The notes under the pieces are model-generated. The model was not told where the DNA came from. It was given only the letters and a program-made list of their open reading frames with translations, and did not search any database. Below are positions 1 to 10,900 of a DNA stretch of 64,000 nucleotides, piece by piece. How positions within the stretch are numbered: the stretch's first letter is position 1; the number at the start of each line of letters is the position of its first letter. A program made the translations under genes and the position numbers. Source of the DNA: Panicum virgatum (taxonomy: Eukaryota > Streptophyta > Magnoliopsida > Poales > Poaceae); the NCBI RefSeq assembly GCF_016808335.1, contig NC_053145.1, positions 29,151,120 to 29,215,119 of the forward strand. Direction: 5' to 3'.

Positions 1-61
1 AAGAACTGCCTCCGTATAATCTTGCAGTGAACATTTTGTCCTAATTGTCATAATTTCCGAG

Positions 62-730
62 AAGAGCCTACTCGTGGTTATGGACTCATTGAGGAGACCT
101 CCAGAACAATACGAAAATCTTCTTAACATGATGAAAAAGTAATTCTACCACTACTCCGTCCATGACCGATAATTTGAATCACTTTGTTACTTGACTATAA
201 TTGTTCTAATCATGCACAGGGTTTGGAAAGAATTCTCTAAAAATCATCCAGGCAAATTTGACAAGGAATTGAAGATCAAGACAGATTTTCCGGTACGCGC
301 TTGGATGATTCGTTGCACGATTCATTAGTTTTATTATATATTCATGTAAATACCTGATAATTTCTTCTCTCTTAAAGTGTATGATGCAGAAACCAGGCAC
401 TGTATTGTGCGCATACTATGTATGCGAGAACATCCGTGGTCTGGTAGGTCCTCCAAAGGGCTGGACAGATTGGGAGGAGGAAGTAAATAAAAAAACTTGT
501 TAATATTTGAACTCGTATTTTAATTAGTCGAAATTAATTATCCCCTTTTTCCATAGGTCGGGGAGATGCGCGATAAACTCATACCGGAGGAAAAGATTAT
601 GGCGATTCAAGAACAATTCTCCGGATTTATTGTTGAGCAAGTCCTCGATCCAAAAGGCGAATTCTACTATGATGGAATATCTAATATTGACAATCACAGC
701 AAATATGACAATATACGCGTATATATGTAA
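62..730 (+). pseudogene. CACTA-associated Ulp1/C48 cysteine protease, C-terminal exons
   Basis: Four blocks read in one frame across GT-AG introns: about 62-138, 220-292, 378-482 and 557-730 (TAA at 728-730). The first carries VVMDSL, whose Asp fits the C48 catalytic Asp. The third carries QKPGTVLCAYYVCE, with the oxyanion Gln and the Cys before AYYVCE matching the CGYYVCE catalytic box, where Gly is replaced by Ala. The fourth matches the usual tail (MRDKLIPEEKI, then VLDPKGEFYYD). Ulp1-like proteases are routinely carried by grass CACTA elements and are thought to act as SUMO-type peptidases. The N-terminal part with the catalytic His is outside the window, so activity cannot be judged. It belongs to the transposon, not to the host gene set. 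Confidence 0.75.
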
Positions 731-1189
731 TTAAGAACGAATATAACTATGTAAATATATATGTGTGTCTATGTATTAAATTTCTATTTATGAGTATGTA
801 TGTATGTATTAAATTTCCAAAAGGCGAATTCTACTATGTAATTAAGAACGAATATACCTATCCAAATATGATGGAGTATGTATGTATTATATATATAAGC
901 ACTCCAATAATATATATGTGTATATATATATATTTATATAATATTGGTCCTAGACATTTTCATATGTAAAGGAATTCACATGTATAGATATGTGTATACA
1001 TATATATATAAGTGAATTAATTTATATATGAAAACTATCTAGGACAAATATTATATAAGTAACTATATATATATGTATATATTAGTGGAGATCATACACA
1101 CTGAATTCCAATACATAAGTTTAATTGAAATGAAAAAGTATAATTGAAATAGAAAAAGAATTGAGAAAAGAAAAACATGAAAAAAAGAG

Positions 1190-1420
1190 ACATTTTGTCC
1201 CGGTTGGTAACACCAACCGGGACAAAAGGGTGCGCCAGCCACGTGGGCGCTGGCTGCACCTTTTGTCCCGGTTGGTGTTACCAACCGGGACAAAAGGTGC
1301 TCTTTTGTCCCGGTTGCCACACCCGGGACAAAAGGGCACCCCCTTTTGTCCCGGACAGGCGTTCCCGGTTGGGAAACCGGGACAACAGCGGTTTCCCAAC
1401 CGGGACAAATCAACGTTTTT
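1190..1420. repeat. CACTA subterminal inverted repeats
   Basis: Repeated short palindromes built from TTTTGTCCCGGTTGG and its complement CCAACCGGGACAAAA occur back to back, for example at 1195-1226 and 1262-1295. This is the classic subterminal repeat block where the CACTA transposase binds. Open reading frames on both strands here are by-products of the palindromes. Confidence 0.85.
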
Positions 1421-1432
1421 GTAGTAGTGGGA

Positions 1433-2526
1433 TGTCTTCCTCACCGTTTTGGACTGTTGAAATTTGGAACAATCATGATTCAAGCATTTTCTATATTTTG
1501 CTGCAAGTTTGAGATTTCTGTAAGATTTACTTGAAATAAAATTATCACAGCCTTACCCTTTTATAGGATCTCACAATGTCGCTCATGTGTATATCCTCAC
1601 CATAACTTGCCTTTTCTTCCTACTTAAGAAATGGCTGAAGTGGAGCTCGGTTGGGAAAATGAAGCCACACACTTGCATCACTCCTGTTACAAAATCAAAG
1701 ATTGGATCCATAGATAAATAAGGCTTATGTTTACTTACTGATCAGACCGGTACACAAGGTGGATGACAACTCTTCTTCTTGACTGATTCTCTCTCCATTT
1801 TTTGAGTCGTACTTCTTTGGTACGCTATCTTTTCTCTCTTTTTTCAAATGGAGAAAGATTACCAGTCTAAGATTTTGGAGCATTTATTTTGTACAATGAA
1901 TAAACACTTGTGCACAAGAACTGAATCAGAAAAGGTAAATTAAACATATCACTCAAGGCCTCAAACTTTGATAAAGCTCTAAGTGATAGCAAGGTGCATA
2001 TGGATAAAGTTTATTTAATTTTGGCTCAACATATGGCTCTGGTAGGTACAATTAACGGAATAAGGACCATGACTTATTATTAAAATTTTGAAATAATTTC
2101 CCAAACTCACAAGCAAAACATGTTAAGCAAGTCGAAATCAGATTATATCACAAAACTCAACAATTTAAATAGTTCAGGTTCTTATGGTATGGTTCACAAA
2201 CTTGGATTTAAACAGAGAATAAAATTTATGCAGTTGTTTTAACAAGATGAAAAACTCTTTTTATAAGTATGTTTTAAACAGTTTTAAATTTGGAATTTAT
2301 ATCATGTTTAAAGCATGAAGCGAGAAAACGAGTGGAAGTGTGCAAACTTGGGATAGACGTGGCGTGCACGTGACGTTTGGGAGTGAGTGCATCGTGTAGG
2401 TACGAAACGTCACGGGAATCTCCTCCACACTTGTTTTTGACCTAGTTATCAAATCATACACAAAGATAAAAGAAAAATGTAAAATCCAAGCAAGGCATTA
2501 CCGGCACTAACACCGATAAGCCCGAC
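1433..2526. other. Intergenic stretch, nothing recognised
   Basis: AT-rich sequence between two CACTA elements. No coding region longer than background, no RNA gene and no transposon ends were recognised on either strand. Confidence 0.5.
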
Positions 2527-2529
2527 GGT

Positions 2530-3162
2530 CACTACTACAGAATAGGCCTTTGTTCCAGGCCATTTGTCCCGGTTGCCTTTGGGCCCGGGACAATAGGTGG
2601 CTTTTGTCCCGGGTCCAAAGGCTAGCCGGGCCAGCGGGGGGGACAGGGGCCTTTTGTCCCGGTTGGAGGTACCAACCCGGACAAAAGGTCCCCTTTTTGT
2701 CCCGGTTGGAGGTACCAACCCGGACAAAAGGTCCCCCTTTTGTCCCGATTGGTGGCTCCACCCGGGACAAAAGGCCCAACCCCTTTATCCCGGTTGGTAA
2801 CACCAACCTGGACAAAAGGGTGACCCTTTTATCCCGGTTGGTGGCACCAACCCGGACAAAAGGACCCTTTTGTCCCGGTTGGTGTTACCAACCTGGACAA
2901 AAGGCCCCTCCACGTGATAGTTCAAAAGGGAGTTATTCTTTACTGTGTCACATGTACTACTTAGGTGAGTTGGCAAAGAAGCCATGCGCTAGGCAATAGG
3001 TCTTGTGTTCAAATCCCGCAGGACGCAAAGATTTTTTAGCGCGAGGGACATTTTGTCCCGGTTCTACCACCCGGGCTTTTGTCCCGGCAGCCGAATCCCG
3101 GTTCCAAAACCGGGACAAATAGCCCTTTGGAACCGGGACAAATGGCCCGATCTGTAGTAGTG
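2530..3162. mobile_element. Non-autonomous CACTA element, complete, TSD GGT
   Basis: The ends are perfect 12-bp inverted repeats, CACTACTACAGA (2530-2541) and TCTGTAGTAGTG (3151-3162). They are flanked by a 3-bp direct duplication, GGT, at 2527-2529 and 3163-3165. The interior is 633 bp, mostly repeated TTTTGTCCCGGTTGG-type palindromes with no coding capacity, so it must be mobilised in trans by a CACTA transposase. A tRNA-like segment lies at about 2960-3010. Confidence 0.92.
2960..3012 (+). other. tRNA-like segment inside the CACTA element
   Basis: GTGAGTTGGC resembles a tRNA A box. GTGTTCAAATCC about 35 bases later resembles the B box (GGTTCGAATCC). A five-pair T-arm with wobbles can be drawn around TTCAAAT. 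No proper acceptor stem or anticodon arm is evident, so it is at most a degraded tRNA or SINE-like fragment, not a functional tRNA gene. Confidence 0.3.
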
Positions 3163-3274
3163 GGTTTTATAACTCAAACCAATGAAACTGGGGCGCATCA
3201 CACAAACCAAACTAACCTAATCAAACTAACCTAATCGATGGCTAACTAACTAGCGTCCAACTAGACTAAGATAA

Positions 3275-4080
3275 CTATGGGTAATCATCTGACAATTCCT
3301 CATCATTCGGATTACCTAAACTCCCAAAGGCCCCAGCTAGGAAGTCTATCCTAGTCTCGAGGTTCTCATTGAAGAAGCTAAAAGAGTCATGTAATGCCTT
3401 GATGTCCCTCTTTTGCTCTTCTAAAGAAGTACTCATCCTTTCACTTTTGAGTTGAAGATCCTTTAATTGGATGAGTAACTTCTCTTCTTCGGATGCTCCT
3501 AGTGGGAAATCAGGGCATCTGTCATCCTGCCTGGCCATGGCTGGATGATCCTCCTTCCTTGCTGGCGGTCAGACTCCACAAATCTTGAGGCGAGGCTGCT
3601 GCGGCGGGTCATCCGGAGATATCTTCTCCCTTCTATACTCATGGGAGATGACATCTCCATCCTTATTCAGCAAGGAGTGGACATACTCCTCTCCTGGCTT
3701 TAGTCGAGGCCCCGGCGCATTTTCATCTTGGAATAGACAGACATCAATCACTTTGATGTTCTTCTTGGCCTTCTTCTCAGATTGTTCCTCCAGCGGGTCC
3801 TCCATGATGAACGTCCTCCAGAGTGAGGGAGATCGCCACGAGAAGCCTTGGGCCGAACGACCGCAGGTAGTGGTCAGCCGACCGGCCCCTGGCGTTCCTC
3901 GACACCCTGTTCCTTGGGGTGCTCCAAGGCTTCGCCCCAGGCTCCATGGTTACTGAATGAACTTCTTCTCTGAATGCCTCGGCGAAGTATTCCTCCATGA
4001 AGTCACGTGGCCGAGGTGAAGGAGTCCCGAAAGTGACAAAGGGGATGATGTCCTTACCAACCTTGAGGATTGGTGCTTGG
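3275..4080 (-). pseudogene. Athila-type 3' ORF remnant
   Basis: Minus-strand coding remnants lie downstream of the integrase end, in the position of the Athila third ORF. The piece at 3998-3777 is in a different frame from 3805-3569, so there is a frameshift near 3790. An in-frame TGA at 3569-3571 separates 3805-3569 from 3538-3275. The last part (MARQDDRCPDFPLG start) has heptad-like Leu/Lys/Glu stretches suggesting a short coiled coil. I do not recognise a specific function. It is broken in at least two places and not expected to be made. Confidence 0.5.
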
Positions 4081-4439
4081 ATGATGGTGGGATGCAGCTA
4101 GGGTTTAAGGAGGCATGGAAGAGATGAACACAAGGCAGAAGATGAAGGCAGAACTTGATTTTGGGGTGAAACTCGCGAAACCCTCTCTTCTCCTCGTAAC
4201 AACCTGATGGGGCAAGTGGATTTGAACTTTGGATAGGCTAACAGACCTATGGACAGAAGATGGAGGCTAGAGGGGCCAGACCATACTCAGCCGATCATAG
4301 TGGTCGGTCGGCCATGGCTGGGCCCCAATGGGCCCCAGCTTGGTCTGGGTGATAGGTGGGGCCATAAATGATGTAATTCAGGTGGGTCCTCTTGTCACTT
4401 TGGCCATTATGACCCTTAATCAAGCATATAACCGTGATC

Positions 4440-5620
4440 GACGATATCAATCACGTCTATGTCTTCATTAAGAGCTTTGTCGTGGTCTTGGAAAGTCTTA
4501 AGCCGGTGGCCATTTACCTAAAGGTGTTCCCATCATCGTCTTGTATCGTTATCGCTCCATACGATGAGACACCGACGATGCAGTACGGCCCCAGCCATTT
4601 GCTGCGAAGCTTTCCATGACTAAACAACTTCACCTTGGAGTTGAAAAGCAACACCTTGTCCCCTGGGTTGAAGACCTTTGGTTTAAGCCTCTTGTCGTGC
4701 CACCGTTTGGTTCTTTTCTTATATATCGAGACATTATGGTAAGCCTTGTCGCTCCACTCCTCTAATTATGAGATTTGCCTTATTCTATGCTCTCCGGCTT
4801 GTTTTAAATCCATGTTCCATTTCCGGATAGCCCAGTGTGCATGGTGCTCCAGCTCTACAGGTAGGTGACATATTTTCCCATAGACGATCTGGTAGTGGGA
4901 CATACCAATGGGAGTCTTATACGCTGTACGGTAAGCCCATAAAGCGTCTAGCAACTTGTGCCTCAATGCCCTTCCCATCTCATCAACGGTCTTTTGCAGA
5001 ATATTTTTGATCTACTTATTGGACGTTTCTGCTTGACCTCTGGTCTGAGGATGGTAAGGGTTGCAAAATGTTATGCTTAGTCCCGAGTTCTTTGAGAAAG
5101 TTTCGGAAGGCAGTATCAATGAAATGCGATCCTCCGTCACTGATTACCATCATCGGTGTGCCAAACTTTGGAAAGATAATCTGATGAAATATTTTTCGGG
5201 CATGCTTAGCATCCGCAGCCCTACATGGCAAAGCTTCTACCCATTTGGAGACGTAATCCACGGTGACTAAGATATACTCGCAATTGTGAGATTTTTGAAA
5301 GGATCCCATATAGTCGATACCCCATACATCAAAAAGGTCGACTTGAAGATTCTATGTTAGGGGCATCGCATTGCGAGCAGTAATGCCTCCATGCTTTTGG
5401 CAGCTTGGGCATCTCCGTATGAAGTCCTTAGTATCCTCATACATTGAGGGCCAAAAGAATCCACTCTGCCAGATTTTCGCTTGGGTGCGAAAAACACCAT
5501 AATGTCCTTCATATGGTGCTACATGGCATTTCTCAATTATCTTCTGTTCTTGCGTTTTAGGTACACGTCTCCGTAGTAAACCATCTGCACATACTCAGTA
5601 TAAATATGGTGCATCCCATA
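4440..5620 (-). pseudogene. Athila-type integrase remnant
   Basis: On the minus strand, 5600-5310 holds a frameshifted HHCC zinc-finger region (ending CPSC-KHGG-like). 5309-5016 holds the DDE core, with one catalytic Asp in [14 protein letters not shown] and the second in [11 protein letters not shown]. The frame then breaks before the Glu motif. 4978-4766 continues the core ([19 protein letters not shown]), and about 4760-4440 encodes the C-terminal part (KLRSKWLGPYCIV, GAITIQDDDG) before a stop. The enzyme would insert cDNA into the genome; this copy is inactivated by frameshifts and stops. Confidence 0.75.
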
Positions 5621-6420
5621 GGTGGCGCCTGCTCTCATAGATCAACTTCTTTCTATTCTCCCTTGCGGGTACGTAACCGGAAACCATGAAATTCATGATA
5701 TTCGCATACCAGGGGTGCGAAGTTTCCACTTTGAGGAGCATGTCATCCCGAAGGAAATAATTTATCAGCGGTTCCTTTGTTTCAGCTATGCTCATGCGCG
5801 ATAAATGATCCGCCACCGAATTCTCTACTCCTTTCTTAACTTTTATTTCCAAGTCGAATTCTTGGAGTAAGAGAATCCATCTGGTAAGCCATGGTTTAGC
5901 ATCCTTCTTCGTGAGAAGATACTTTAGTACAGCATGGTCGATATAGACTATGACTTTTGCCCCAACTAAATAGGACCTAAACTTGTCTATAGCCAAGATA
6001 TTTTGTTGAGGATTTCTCTTTCCTCGGTTGGGGTTAATGTGCAAACATCCCCCAGAAGTGATATTGAGGTGGTGTGCAGACTCCTTGTCAAGCCCCGTAT
6101 AGAAATGCTGAAGCATCATATACTCGGGCAAGGACACTCGGGCAAGGACAAGTCAGGGCCTGATTGAATCAATAAGATAAATCTGGCCATGCTACACCGA
6201 TTGATTTCTTCTCGTTCTGGTGGAAAGTCAAAACTTCAGCCCGTAGAGAACAAATACGAGGAAGCGAAAAGAACGCGGAACAAAATTTGTCTCGAAGTTC
6301 GATCCGGTTCCCATGTATGTTTCCTGCGACCCAAGAATACCATTGTTTCGCATCCCTGAAAGGTAGAATAGAAATAACTTCTATTTAAGAGTTCAGACAC
6401 GAGCACACTTGTTTAAATTC
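5595..6420 (-). pseudogene. Athila gag-RNase H fusion pseudogene
   Basis: On the minus strand the gag end (DAKQWYSWVAGNIHGNRIEL near 6350, [19 protein letters not shown] near 6110-6060) runs straight into RNase H sequence ([19 protein letters not shown], about 5980). The junction lies around 6010-6050. Everything normally between them (rest of gag, protease, reverse transcriptase) has been lost, so the fused frame is a deletion scar. The gag half upstream of 6137 also has stops and a short duplication (two GGGCAAGGACA-like units at about 6126-6152). Confidence 0.7.
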
Positions 6421-6525
6421 ACGCAGATATATTTAAATTGTCCAGCAAATTTGACTTATGCCAAGTTTAGATGTTAACACCTGTTCCACAGGCCCGCGCG
6501 CGAGGCGAGAAGCGATCCTTCCTGC

Positions 6526-6533
6526 GCGTTGAG
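6526..6533. repeat. hAT target-site duplication, left copy
   Basis: GCGTTGAG at 6526-6533 is repeated exactly at 7780-7787, directly flanking the element between them. Eight-base duplications are typical of hAT transposons. Confidence 0.85.
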
Positions 6534-6787
6534 TCAAGATGGCAACGGGTACAGAATACCCGCAAATCCCCGGATACCGAACCCGTTGGGCGCGGATTCG
6601 AGTTTGGGTTTGTACCCGCGCACTGGCACGGGCGCGGGTACAACTTCAAACCCAACGGGTATTTGCTAACGGATTTCAAAATTTGATATCCAAACCTGCA
6701 AACTCGTAAATCCGCTGATACATGGGCCCAAACACATATGTATATAAAAAAGCTTCTAAGGTTTTCTTGGCACCCGCTCCACCATCC

Positions 6788-7078
6788 AGGGCGCGTTTAG
6801 TTCCCAAAAATTTTCACCTCGAAATTTGTGTCTCTCCTTTTAGACACGTATATGGAGTATTAAATGTAGTTAAACAAAAAAATTAATTGCACAATTTGGA
6901 TGTACACGACGAGATGAATCTTTGGAGCCTAATTAGTGCATGATTAGCCATAAGTGCTACAGTAACCCACTTGTGCTAATGATGCGGTCAAAGGCCTCAA
7001 AAATTTCGTCTCGCGGTTTACAGGTGAGTTCTGGAATTAGTTTTTAAATTAGTATCCGAAAAGTCCTCCCGACATCTG
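6788..7078 (+). mobile_element. Truncated grass MITE nested in the hAT
   Basis: It begins GGGCGCGTTTAGTTCCCAAA and contains the familiar grass MITE phrases GCATGATTAGCCATAAGTGC and TTTCGTCTCGCGGTTT. The left end is intact but the right terminal inverted repeat is missing; the sequence stops matching the family near 7075 and changes to GC-rich DNA. Confidence 0.65.
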
Positions 7079-7306
7079 GCCCAGCCGCTACACACACTCC
7101 CACCCGAGAGTCCCAAACCCAGCGCTCCCCTGCCAGGCATAGTTCCCCCGGCGCCGCTCTCCCTGGCGGGCTCCCCTCTCCAGGCGCTCCTCCTCCGGCC
7201 GTCGCTCTCCCTGGCGGGCTCGGCGTCTCGGCGGCCAGGTGCCCGAAGCTTCGGCCGCTGCTCTGCCAGGCAGATCCTGAAGCTCTGGCCGCTGCTCCGC
7301 TAGGCG

Positions 7307-7545
7307 GATCCCGAAGCTTCGGCCGCCGCTCCGCCAGGCCACCGCCGGCCGCCGCTCCGCCAGGACCCGAAGCTCCGACCGCCGCTCCGCCAGGCGGATC
7401 CCGAAGCTCCGGCCGCCGCTCCGCCAGGCCTCCGCCGGCCGCCGCTCCGCCAGGACCCGAAGCTCCGGCCGCCGCTCCGCCAGGCGGATCCCGAAGCTCC
7501 GGCCGCCGCTCCGCCAGGCCACCGCCGGCCTTCGCTCCGCCAGGC
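7307..7545 (+). repeat. 90-bp GC-rich minisatellite, about 2.6 copies
   Basis: A 90-bp unit beginning GATCCCGAAGCT repeats at 7307-7396, 7397-7486 and 7487 to about 7545. Each unit is built from roughly 30-bp subunits containing CCGCCGCTCCGCCAGG. Overlapping long reading frames in several frames are a by-product of the repeat having a length divisible by three and few stop codons. Confidence 0.85.
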
Positions 7546-7779
7546 GACGCACCCAGGCGACTCGCACAGGCAGCCAAGCCCCCGACGCCAGCGGCCCAAC
7601 GCCTTGCTCTTCGTCGTGGGTAGACGGGCGTGCCCGCGGCTACGCGAGTATCCGCGGACAGCGGGTACGGGTCTAGGTTTCTACCCGTCGCGGGTTGCGG
7701 GTGCGGGCACGGATTTTTGCTTGCGGGTGCGGGTCTCTGAAGTTAGTATCCGCGCGGATTTTACCCGTTGCCATCTATA

Positions 7780-7787
7780 GCGTTGAG
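7780..7787. repeat. hAT target-site duplication, right copy
   Basis: GCGTTGAG, identical to 6526-6533; see the hAT element. Confidence 0.85.
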
Positions 7788-7898
7788 GCTTGTGGTGGCT
7801 TCGGCAGCCCATGCGGCCAGCCTGCCGAATTGAGACGGTCATTTCCCATTCACGATGGTACAATATTTTCCTTTCCCACGATCCAAACATAGGTATGG

Positions 7899-7906
7899 GT
7901 ATAAAT
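7899..7906 (+). promoter_or_regulatory. Possible TATA box of SNI1
   Basis: GTATAAAT lies 85-92 bp before the SNI1 start codon, in a pyrimidine-rich stretch resembling a plant core promoter. The surrounding 7850-7965 also looks like part of a small MITE (CCCAAACGCCCCC end), so the box may come from a transposon. Position and motif are the only evidence. Confidence 0.3.
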
Positions 7907-7990
7907 TTTTTCCTCGTATCCCATTCCTACCCCTTCATTTCCCACTTCCCAAACGCCCCCTGAGAGAAACCTCGCCCAAACCTCCGCAGA

Positions 7991-10900
7991 ATGGCGGCCC
8001 CTCGCGCGCCGACCACCACCCCCGCCGCCGCCGCGGACGGCGGTATCGAGGAGAACGCGATGGCCATCCTCGACTCATCCGGCATCAAGGACTCCTGCGA
8101 CCTCCATGACGACCGTAATCGCCTTGTCCTGCCGCCTCTCCATCCCCTCATTGTCCCTCCCCCCATCTAGGTTTATTTCATCCGCCGCCATGTGCCTATC
8201 AATCCCTAAGTCATTGGCGGAATTCTGCAGGAGCCGCCTTCTTGGAGGCCGTGCGCTCCGCCTGCCTCGCGGCCAACAATCCCTCGACCCCCTCGTGGTA
8301 CGGACCTGACCCCACTCGAAGTAGATTGGTGACCTCCTATTTACCTGCGTCAGTCAGTGCGAAATTGTCCGCTCTTATAGTCCTGTAGTATTTTGGCCAA
8401 TGAGGATACTCAGCTAGTTCCTATTGTATAAATTTGGTTGCATTGTGTGTGATGAGAGCTTATACTGGGCAAGTCCTATTTCGGATACTCTTGCGTCCTG
8501 CATCTGCTCCACAGCTCCAGTGCTCCCTATTCAGAGTTGGAGTAGTTCTGCATTATCTGTTGTGTTTCATACCTTGGATAGTATTTTACTAAACTTTCTG
8601 TGACTGTCCAAAAATTTGTTGTTTCATGCCTACTTATTCAGTTGAAACAGTATTTTTTACTGAATATTTGTTGATTTTCTGTGAGACAGTTGTATTTACT
8701 GTGCACATAAGTTAATTTGGTCAGTTCTTTGATTAAACAGTGTTCTTTCCTGTGATCTCCTTATGCTAGGAGAATGTATGATGGCGTTTTCCAGGTTCTT
8801 CAAAACAGTAGCTCTCTGGAGCTTGCTGTGGCAAGTTTCCATCTCTTAATGGATTTGGGTAAGGTAAAGTGTCGCTTACCATTTGTCCTACTTTCTGCCT
8901 CTTGTGTGACTGCAAATACTCTCTTTTCCAGCTTCTCCTTTGTCATCTGATCTTGGAACTTTGATAAAAGAGATATATAAATGTCAATGGCTATTAGTAA
9001 CTCTTCAACATTTCTTTTGTTTATATTGCACAACTGACATTCACATCATTTTCTGTTTGGGATTAAAAGGGGAGCTGTACTGATTTTCGTTATAATACCA
9101 TGCAAAATTCCTGTCAGAAAGTATTTCACTTCATGAGTGTTTTTTTTTCTTGCAGCAATACCCAAGAACATATTTGACAGATTCTGATGGGCACCAATCA
9201 CTAGTTGTAGTCAAAGAGGTAACACGATAGTATAATTTCATCAAAATGCTCTCTTCATTAAAATGTCCCCATGTATTAGTTGCACTTTTGCACTCACAAA
9301 TATTTTCTGGTTGTACAGTCCTGGTTACCATTGCTCATTGGCAATGGTTCTCATAGTAGTGAGATCAGAGGAAATGCGAGGATCTCAGATCACCTATTTG
9401 ATCCTTCAGTAAGCTGACATTACATATTATATTATAATGCTGTAAATTGTGTCCATCTTTCTCAAACTCTGTTTAGGTAATTGTTTTCTGTATGGAGTAG
9501 TCTTGATGACCTGTGTGCCATGTACTCTGGCAAGCTTGGCTTGCTCAAATTACGCCTGTAATGTTGTGAATGTGTTGGTGCTGAATGCATGGCTAACGGA
9601 CCAGGGCTTTCCCTAGAACTCCAGAAAAACTCTGTTTTAGTAATAATGAAGTATTGATTACGATTCTTCGAATCTTTTTGGACCAAAATTCATACCTTAT
9701 TACGTGGGGTACCGATATAATTGGAATGTACCTTTTGAGTTTTTCATTTAGCTTGCTTTTCCCCCTTGTGACTCCAGTACTCTGTAGACCCTTTTGATTT
9801 ATTTTTTAAGCTCGTAGACCCTTTTGACTTATGTGATAAGTGCTAGTCCTAGTTGTAGGCTCGTACTTGATACTGTCAGATTTTTGCCATTTTGGCTGGT
9901 ATTTTACTGTAAATTAATTCCCTCAGCTTGTTCAGACATTAGTTGCTGTAAGTTCATTAGATCAATGTACATGACTATGAGATTTTCTATTTTTCATGAA
10001 GATATCTTATTTTGTTTTGCCCTTCCAAGAGATTCTCTTTGCTGATTGAGGCCATGGTTGAACCCGCTAATCCCACGGACGATAATAATGGAATTAAGGT
10101 AATACCATTGTGTTTTAGCCTCTCAAAGATGTTTGCAAGCTGCCTTTGGCTCAATATTATCTTGTATTATTTCCTATAATATCATAAAATGCCACGCTCA
10201 CGCTTTGTTCAACTCATCATCGGATATCAAATTTTTGTTTTATTTATTTGACACAGTAATTTGGTTAATGAAAAAATTAGTTCGTTGCAGCCCCCTTTCC
10301 ACACTCTATTGATTGATTTAGTTTGCCTCTTCATCTGCCTTGATTTCGGATACTTAAAATTTGTTCTGGATCCTTCATAATCATGTGAGTGATGCTAGTT
10401 AGATTGCTCAAAAGAATAAATAATAGAGGGATCTCTATATAACGATCATAGATATCACATGCCTGAAATATTCTCCCTGTTTCATTTGCTGCGATTGGTT
10501 TTAAGTTACTCCAACTTTTTAATTTTAAATGAAAGAAGACTTATATTTTATTGTTTACTAATCAAAGTAAGCTCATCTTTGGAGCTATATGAGAGCCTGG
10601 TAGGAACTTTTGCTCACTGTATCTAGCTGTTCAATTATTCCATTTCATGGGTGAGTCTAAATGCTATTAATAATTTAATATACCTCTTCACTGCATTTCA
10701 TGGATGAGCCTAAAAAGTAATGTGCTTATCTGTTTGTTTATTAATCACTGGGTTTATCTGATTATTTTCTTTTGATTTGAAATTTGAGTTCATTTCTGTT
10801 CTATGATCTAGGCTATTGAGAATATGATGCTGTTCCAGTATCTTGTCAACACACTTGAAGCAGATTTTGTACCTCGTCATATTGCATACAAAAGTAAACT

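Larger units (their letters stand above)
1..1429 (+). mobile_element. CACTA (En/Spm) DNA transposon, right-hand part
   Basis: The element runs off the left edge of the window. Its right terminus is GTAGTAGTG at 1421-1429, the inverted form of the grass CACTA end CACTACTAC; GGA (1430-1432) would be the 3-bp target duplication, but the partner copy lies outside. About 240 bp of subterminal inverted repeats (1190-1420) precede the end, as expected for CACTA elements. Between the protease-like gene (to 730) and the repeats lies an AT-rich stretch (about 730-1180) with (TA)n tracts. The only gene seen is a decayed Ulp1-like protease; no TNP2 transposase is inside the window. Confidence 0.8.
3180..6470 (-). 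mobile_element. Degraded Athila-type Ty3/gypsy retrotransposon fragment
   Basis: Reading the minus strand, the order is gag fragment (about 6420-6030), RNase H (about 6010-5790), integrase with zinc finger and core (about 5600-4766), integrase C-terminus (about 4760-4440), a spacer, then a third ORF (about 4080-3275). Phrases such as [20 protein letters not shown] and [11 protein letters not shown] are Athila-lineage hallmarks. Protease and reverse transcriptase are missing, removed by a deletion that fuses gag to RNase H. No convincing LTR pair was found, so the borders are approximate. The spacer at about 4081-4430 contains a GC-rich GGTCGGTCGGCC motif like those in the Athila-like elements at 49-58 kb. 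Confidence 0.75.
6534..7779. mobile_element. Non-autonomous hAT element in the SNI1 promoter
   Basis: The 1246-bp element starts AGATGGCAACGGGTA (6537-6551) and ends with the inverted TACCCGTTGCCATCT (7762-7776). An exact 8-bp duplication GCGTTGAG flanks it. Both subterminal regions are rich in CGGGTA/TACCCG words. No transposase is encoded. The interior holds a truncated MITE (about 6788-7078) and a GC-rich tandem repeat (7307-7545) whose origin I cannot identify. The right end is 211 bp before the SNI1 start codon, so the insertion displaced or became part of that promoter. Confidence 0.88.

Noticed and set aside
1063..1534. Several overlapping reading frames on both strands rich in 'SRLVPPTGTK'-like repeats
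   Set aside because: They are translations of CACTA subterminal palindromes, present on both strands at once.
2449..2999. Similar repeat-rich reading frames
   Set aside because: Same cause, inside the non-autonomous CACTA.
1185..3160. Regularly spaced inverted repeats resembling a CRISPR array
   Set aside because: Plant nuclear DNA, repeats adjoin CACTA termini with 3-bp TSD, spacers not unique or uniform.
7044..7599. Minus-strand frames of 99-177 aa in three frames
   Set aside because: All three frames are open because of the GC-rich 90-bp repeat; composition is Ala/Gly/Arg low complexity with no domain.
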